Positions 62,071-64,000 of a stretch of DNA of 64,000 bases are shown here, piece by piece (the stretch's first letter is position 1; each line of letters begins with the position of its first letter). Source of the stretch: Sphingomonas glacialis (GTDB lineage Bacteria; Pseudomonadota; Alphaproteobacteria; Sphingomonadales; Sphingomonadaceae); assembly GCF_014653575.1 (NCBI RefSeq), contig NZ_BNAQ01000002.1, positions 558,001 to 622,000 of the forward strand, given 5' to 3'. The notes below the pieces were generated by a model that saw only the letters and a program-made list of their open reading frames with translations, was not told the origin of the DNA and did not search any database. The position numbers and the translations under genes are program-made.

Positions 62071-62340
62071 ATGCGCCACACCGTCCGATCCGATCGCGGC
62101 ATGGTCACCGCGCCGCACCACCTCGCCGCGCAGGCCGGGCTCGCCATGCTGCGCGACGGCAGGACCGCAGCGAACGCGCAAAAGCTAGCAAGCTGCGCCG
62201 GCAGCGCCGCACCTATCCCGCGATCTTCGAGCGCGTCGGCCGGCCGTTGCGCGAAGGCGAATGGCTACGGCAGTTGCTGTTTGCCGAGCATCGGCCAAGC
62301 GATCGTGCTCGTCGCAGCGACAAGCCGCAGCGCGGCGCGA
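62071..62340 (+). pseudogene. Remnant of a gamma-glutamyltransferase
   Basis: Two conserved pieces in different frames. The first, from ATG 62071, reads RSDRGMVTAPHHLAAQAGLA and MLRDGRTAA, like the GGT N-terminus (GMVTAPHxLAAxAGxxxLxxGGNA). The second, after a deletion and a frame change near 62190, reads RRTYPAIFERVGRPLREGEW then LRQLL, like the GGT segment FxxxGRPLxxGExxRQPxLA. The rest of the ~550-residue enzyme, including the catalytic Thr, is absent. The piece sits between the purine permease and guanine deaminase genes. Confidence 0.55.
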
Positions 62341-62366
62341 AAGACCGCCCAGCTCGGCCGCGCAGC

Positions 62367-63659
62367 ATGAGCGCGCGCGGCTTTCGCGGCGCGCTGCTCT
62401 CGGTCGCGCACGATCCGCGAGATCATGCCGATGCGATCCGCCACGAACCCGATGGACTGCTGATCGTCGAGAACGGGATCGTCGTCGCGCGTGGCGACTA
62501 TCAGGACGTGGCGCCGCGCTATCCGGGACTCGCGATCGAGGCACTGCCCGGACTGATCGTCCCCGGCTTTATCGATGCGCATATCCACTATCCGCAGATG
62601 GATCGCATAGCGTCGCACGGTGCGCAATTGCTCGACTGGCTCGACACCCACATCTTCCCCGCGGAGAAGGCGTTTGCCGACCGCGCACATGCCGACGCCG
62701 TCGCCGCGGCGTTCCTCACCGAATTGCTGCGCAACGGCACGACCAGCGCGCTCGTGTTCGCAACCGTCCACCCGCAGTCGCTCGATGCGCTGTTCGAGGC
62801 CGCCGCGCGCCGCAATATGCGGATCGTAGCGGGCAAGGTGCTGATGGACTTGGGGCCAGAGGGCCTCGCCGATACCCCGCATTCGGGCCGCGCCGAGAGC
62901 GAGGTGCTGATCCGGCGCTGGCATGGCCACAAGCGGCTCGGCTATGCGGTGACGCCGCGTTTCGCGCTGACCTCGTCCGATGCGCAACTGGCCGATACCG
63001 GCGCGCTCCTCGCGGCGCATCCCGACGTCCTGCTCCACACGCATCTCGCCGAAAATCTGGGCGAGTGCGCTGCGGTTGCCGAGCGCTTCCGCGACGCGCG
63101 CGATTATCTCGACGTGTACGATCGCTTCGGGCTGGTCGGCCCGCGCTCGGTCTTCGCGCACGGCGTGCATCTGTCCGACCGTGCCTGCGCGCGGCTCCAC
63201 GAAAGCGGTGCGGGTATCGCGGTGTGCCCGAGTTCGAACCTGTTCCTCGGTTCGGGCTTCTTCGACTTCGGGCAAGCCGACCGCCACTCGCTACGGCTCG
63301 GGCTCGGCACCGATGTCGGCGCAGGAACGTCGTTCTCGCTGCTGTCGACCGCGGGGCTCGCCTATCAGGCGGCGCTCGCGCGCGGCGATCGGCTCGATCC
63401 GTTCCGTGCGCTGTATCTGGCGACCGCGGGCAGTGCCGGTTTGCTCCACATCGCGGATCGGGTCGGCAGCCTCGAACCCGGGCAGGAAGCCGATTTCGTC
63501 GTGCTCGATACCGCCGCGACGTCCTTGCTCGCACGCCGCACGACAGGCGCGAGCCTCGCCGAGAAGCTGTTCGCGCTGCAGGTCCTCGGCGATGACCGCG
63601 CAATCACCCGGACCTATGTGCTCGGCGAGTGCGTGTGGGACAAACACGCCGATCGGTGA
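62367..63659 (+). CDS. guaD: Guanine deaminase
   Basis: Converts guanine to xanthine and ammonia. A 430-residue zinc amidohydrolase with PGFIDAHIHYPQMDRIASHG (metal His pair near residue 73), NGTTSALVFATVHPQS, LLHTHLAENLGECAAV (metal His near 225), VFAHGVHLSDRACAR (His near 265) and the metal Asp in LRLGLGTDVGAGTSFSLL (near 316). The HYPQ and THLAEN motifs separate GuaD from related amidohydrolases. ATG 62367 gives the normal N-terminus; the open frame before it is the GGT remnant. Confidence 0.92.
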   Translation: MSARGFRGALLSVAHDPRDHADAIRHEPDGLLIVENGIVVARGDYQDVAPRYPGLAIEALPGLIVPGFIDAHIHYPQMDRIASHGAQLLDWLDTHIFPAEKAFADRAHADAVAAAFLTELLRNGTTSALVFATVHPQSLDALFEAAARRNMRIVAGKVLMDLGPEGLADTPHSGRAESEVLIRRWHGHKRLGYAVTPRFALTSSDAQLADTGALLAAHPDVLLHTHLAENLGECAAVAERFRDARDYLDVYDRFGLVGPRSVFAHGVHLSDRACARLHESGAGIAVCPSSNLFLGSGFFDFGQADRHSLRLGLGTDVGAGTSFSLLSTAGLAYQAALARGDRLDPFRALYLATAGSAGLLHIADRVGSLEPGQEADFVVLDTAATSLLARRTTGASLAEKLFALQVLGDDRAITRTYVLGECVWDKHADR

Positions 63660-63669
63660 CGCCCTCGCG

Positions 63670-64000
63670 TCAGGCGAGGCGATGCGGGACCGACAGCGCT
63701 TCCTCAACGATCGTCTCGCTCATGCCGACGGCTTCCCACGGGAAGACGAACCAGCGCTTGTCCTCCGCGCGATCGATCGTCTTGGCGTGATAATCGACGC
63801 GCACTCGCGAGCGGACATTGTCGAGCAGCACGGCGAATCGCACGTTGCCGGTGTCACACCCCGCCTCCGCGAGCAGGCGCCGGATGTCGGCGATCGTCCC
63901 GCCGCTGTCGTTGATGTCGTCGACGAAGAGCAGCCGGACGCCATCCGCGCTCTTGGCCGCGACCTTGCCGAGCAATTCGTCGGCAAAGCCCGGCACTTTC
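63670..64000 (-). CDS. Purine phosphoribosyltransferase, partial (xanthine/hypoxanthine type)
   Basis: The C-terminal ~110 residues of a type I phosphoribosyltransferase; the start lies beyond the window. The PRPP-binding loop is LLFVDDINDSGGTIADIRR, followed by RFAVLLDNVRSRVRVDYHAK and the ERKWFxFPWE-like DKRWFVFPWEA typical of xanthine-guanine phosphoribosyltransferases. Guanine deaminase makes xanthine, so salvage of xanthine to XMP would complete a route with the permease and GuaD. It is convergent with guaD, with 10 bases between the stops. Confidence 0.8.
   Translation of the reverse strand, partial: KVPGFADELLGKVAAKSADGVRLLFVDDINDSGGTIADIRRLLAEAGCDTGNVRFAVLLDNVRSRVRVDYHAKTIDRAEDKRWFVFPWEAVGMSETIVEEALSVPHRLA

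Overview
The window is GC-rich chromosomal DNA from an alphaproteobacterium, most likely a sphingomonad (Sphingomonadaceae). This rests on family content and gene order: nusB followed by thiL and a K+-independent hppA, infA-maf-RNase E/G-yacG, a J-domain/BolA pair near cobS, a class II DAHP synthase, a permease/M1-peptidase fusion, and one promoter with the alphaproteobacterial EcfG consensus. I saw no transposase, integrase, phage gene or CRISPR array. Mobile-looking DNA is limited to palindromic intergenic repeats.

Layout. 0-5 kb: a D-2-hydroxyacid dehydrogenase, two secreted proteins of unknown function, then DAHP synthase (first step of the shikimate pathway) whose frame continues upstream into a helix-turn-helix domain preceded by a promoter overlapped by matching palindromes. 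A 48-residue membrane protein with an EcfG-type promoter and tRNA-Glu follow. 5.2-7 kb: relic of a nitrate assimilation locus, with fragments of narK and nirB around an intact porin. 7-9 kb: a YgiC/YgiB-like pair and a small secreted protein. 9-17 kb: kdpFABCDE (high-affinity K+ uptake with its sensor and regulator), then a convergent beta-barrel gene. 18-22 kb: ECF sigma factor and anti-sigma factor, divergent from a secreted subtilase and a glycine-rich secreted protein. 22-25.5 kb: a leftward series of cobS, a secreted protein, methylmalonyl-CoA epimerase, a toxin-antitoxin pair and an enoyl-CoA hydratase.

25.5-33.5 kb: small-molecule detoxification and housekeeping genes (HxlR regulator, VOC proteins, GSTs, J-domain protein, BolA, NUDIX, pirin, alpha/beta hydrolase, DUF2332). 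33.5-43 kb: hisG-hisD, nusB, DUF4169, an S41 peptidase and an AraC regulator that separate nusB from thiL, then thiL and hppA. 43-48 kb: a vgr-related protein, an S9 peptidase, infA-maf-RNase-yacG and tRNA-Phe. 48-52.5 kb: an SDR, a DegT-aminotransferase/FAD-oxidoreductase fusion and a family 2 glycosyltransferase. 52.5-60 kb: a CPA2 antiporter, an ABC ATPase with a permease/M1-peptidase fusion, and a secreted GH13 enzyme. 60-64 kb: purine salvage (NCS2 permease, guanine deaminase, a phosphoribosyltransferase cut by the window end) mixed with remnants of a BASS-type transporter and a gamma-glutamyltransferase.

Two themes stand out. One is apparent self-control of aromatic biosynthesis through a DNA-binding domain joined to DAHP synthase. 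The other is decay by deletion: narK, nirB, the BASS transporter and gamma-glutamyltransferase each survive only as conserved islands beside intact genes.
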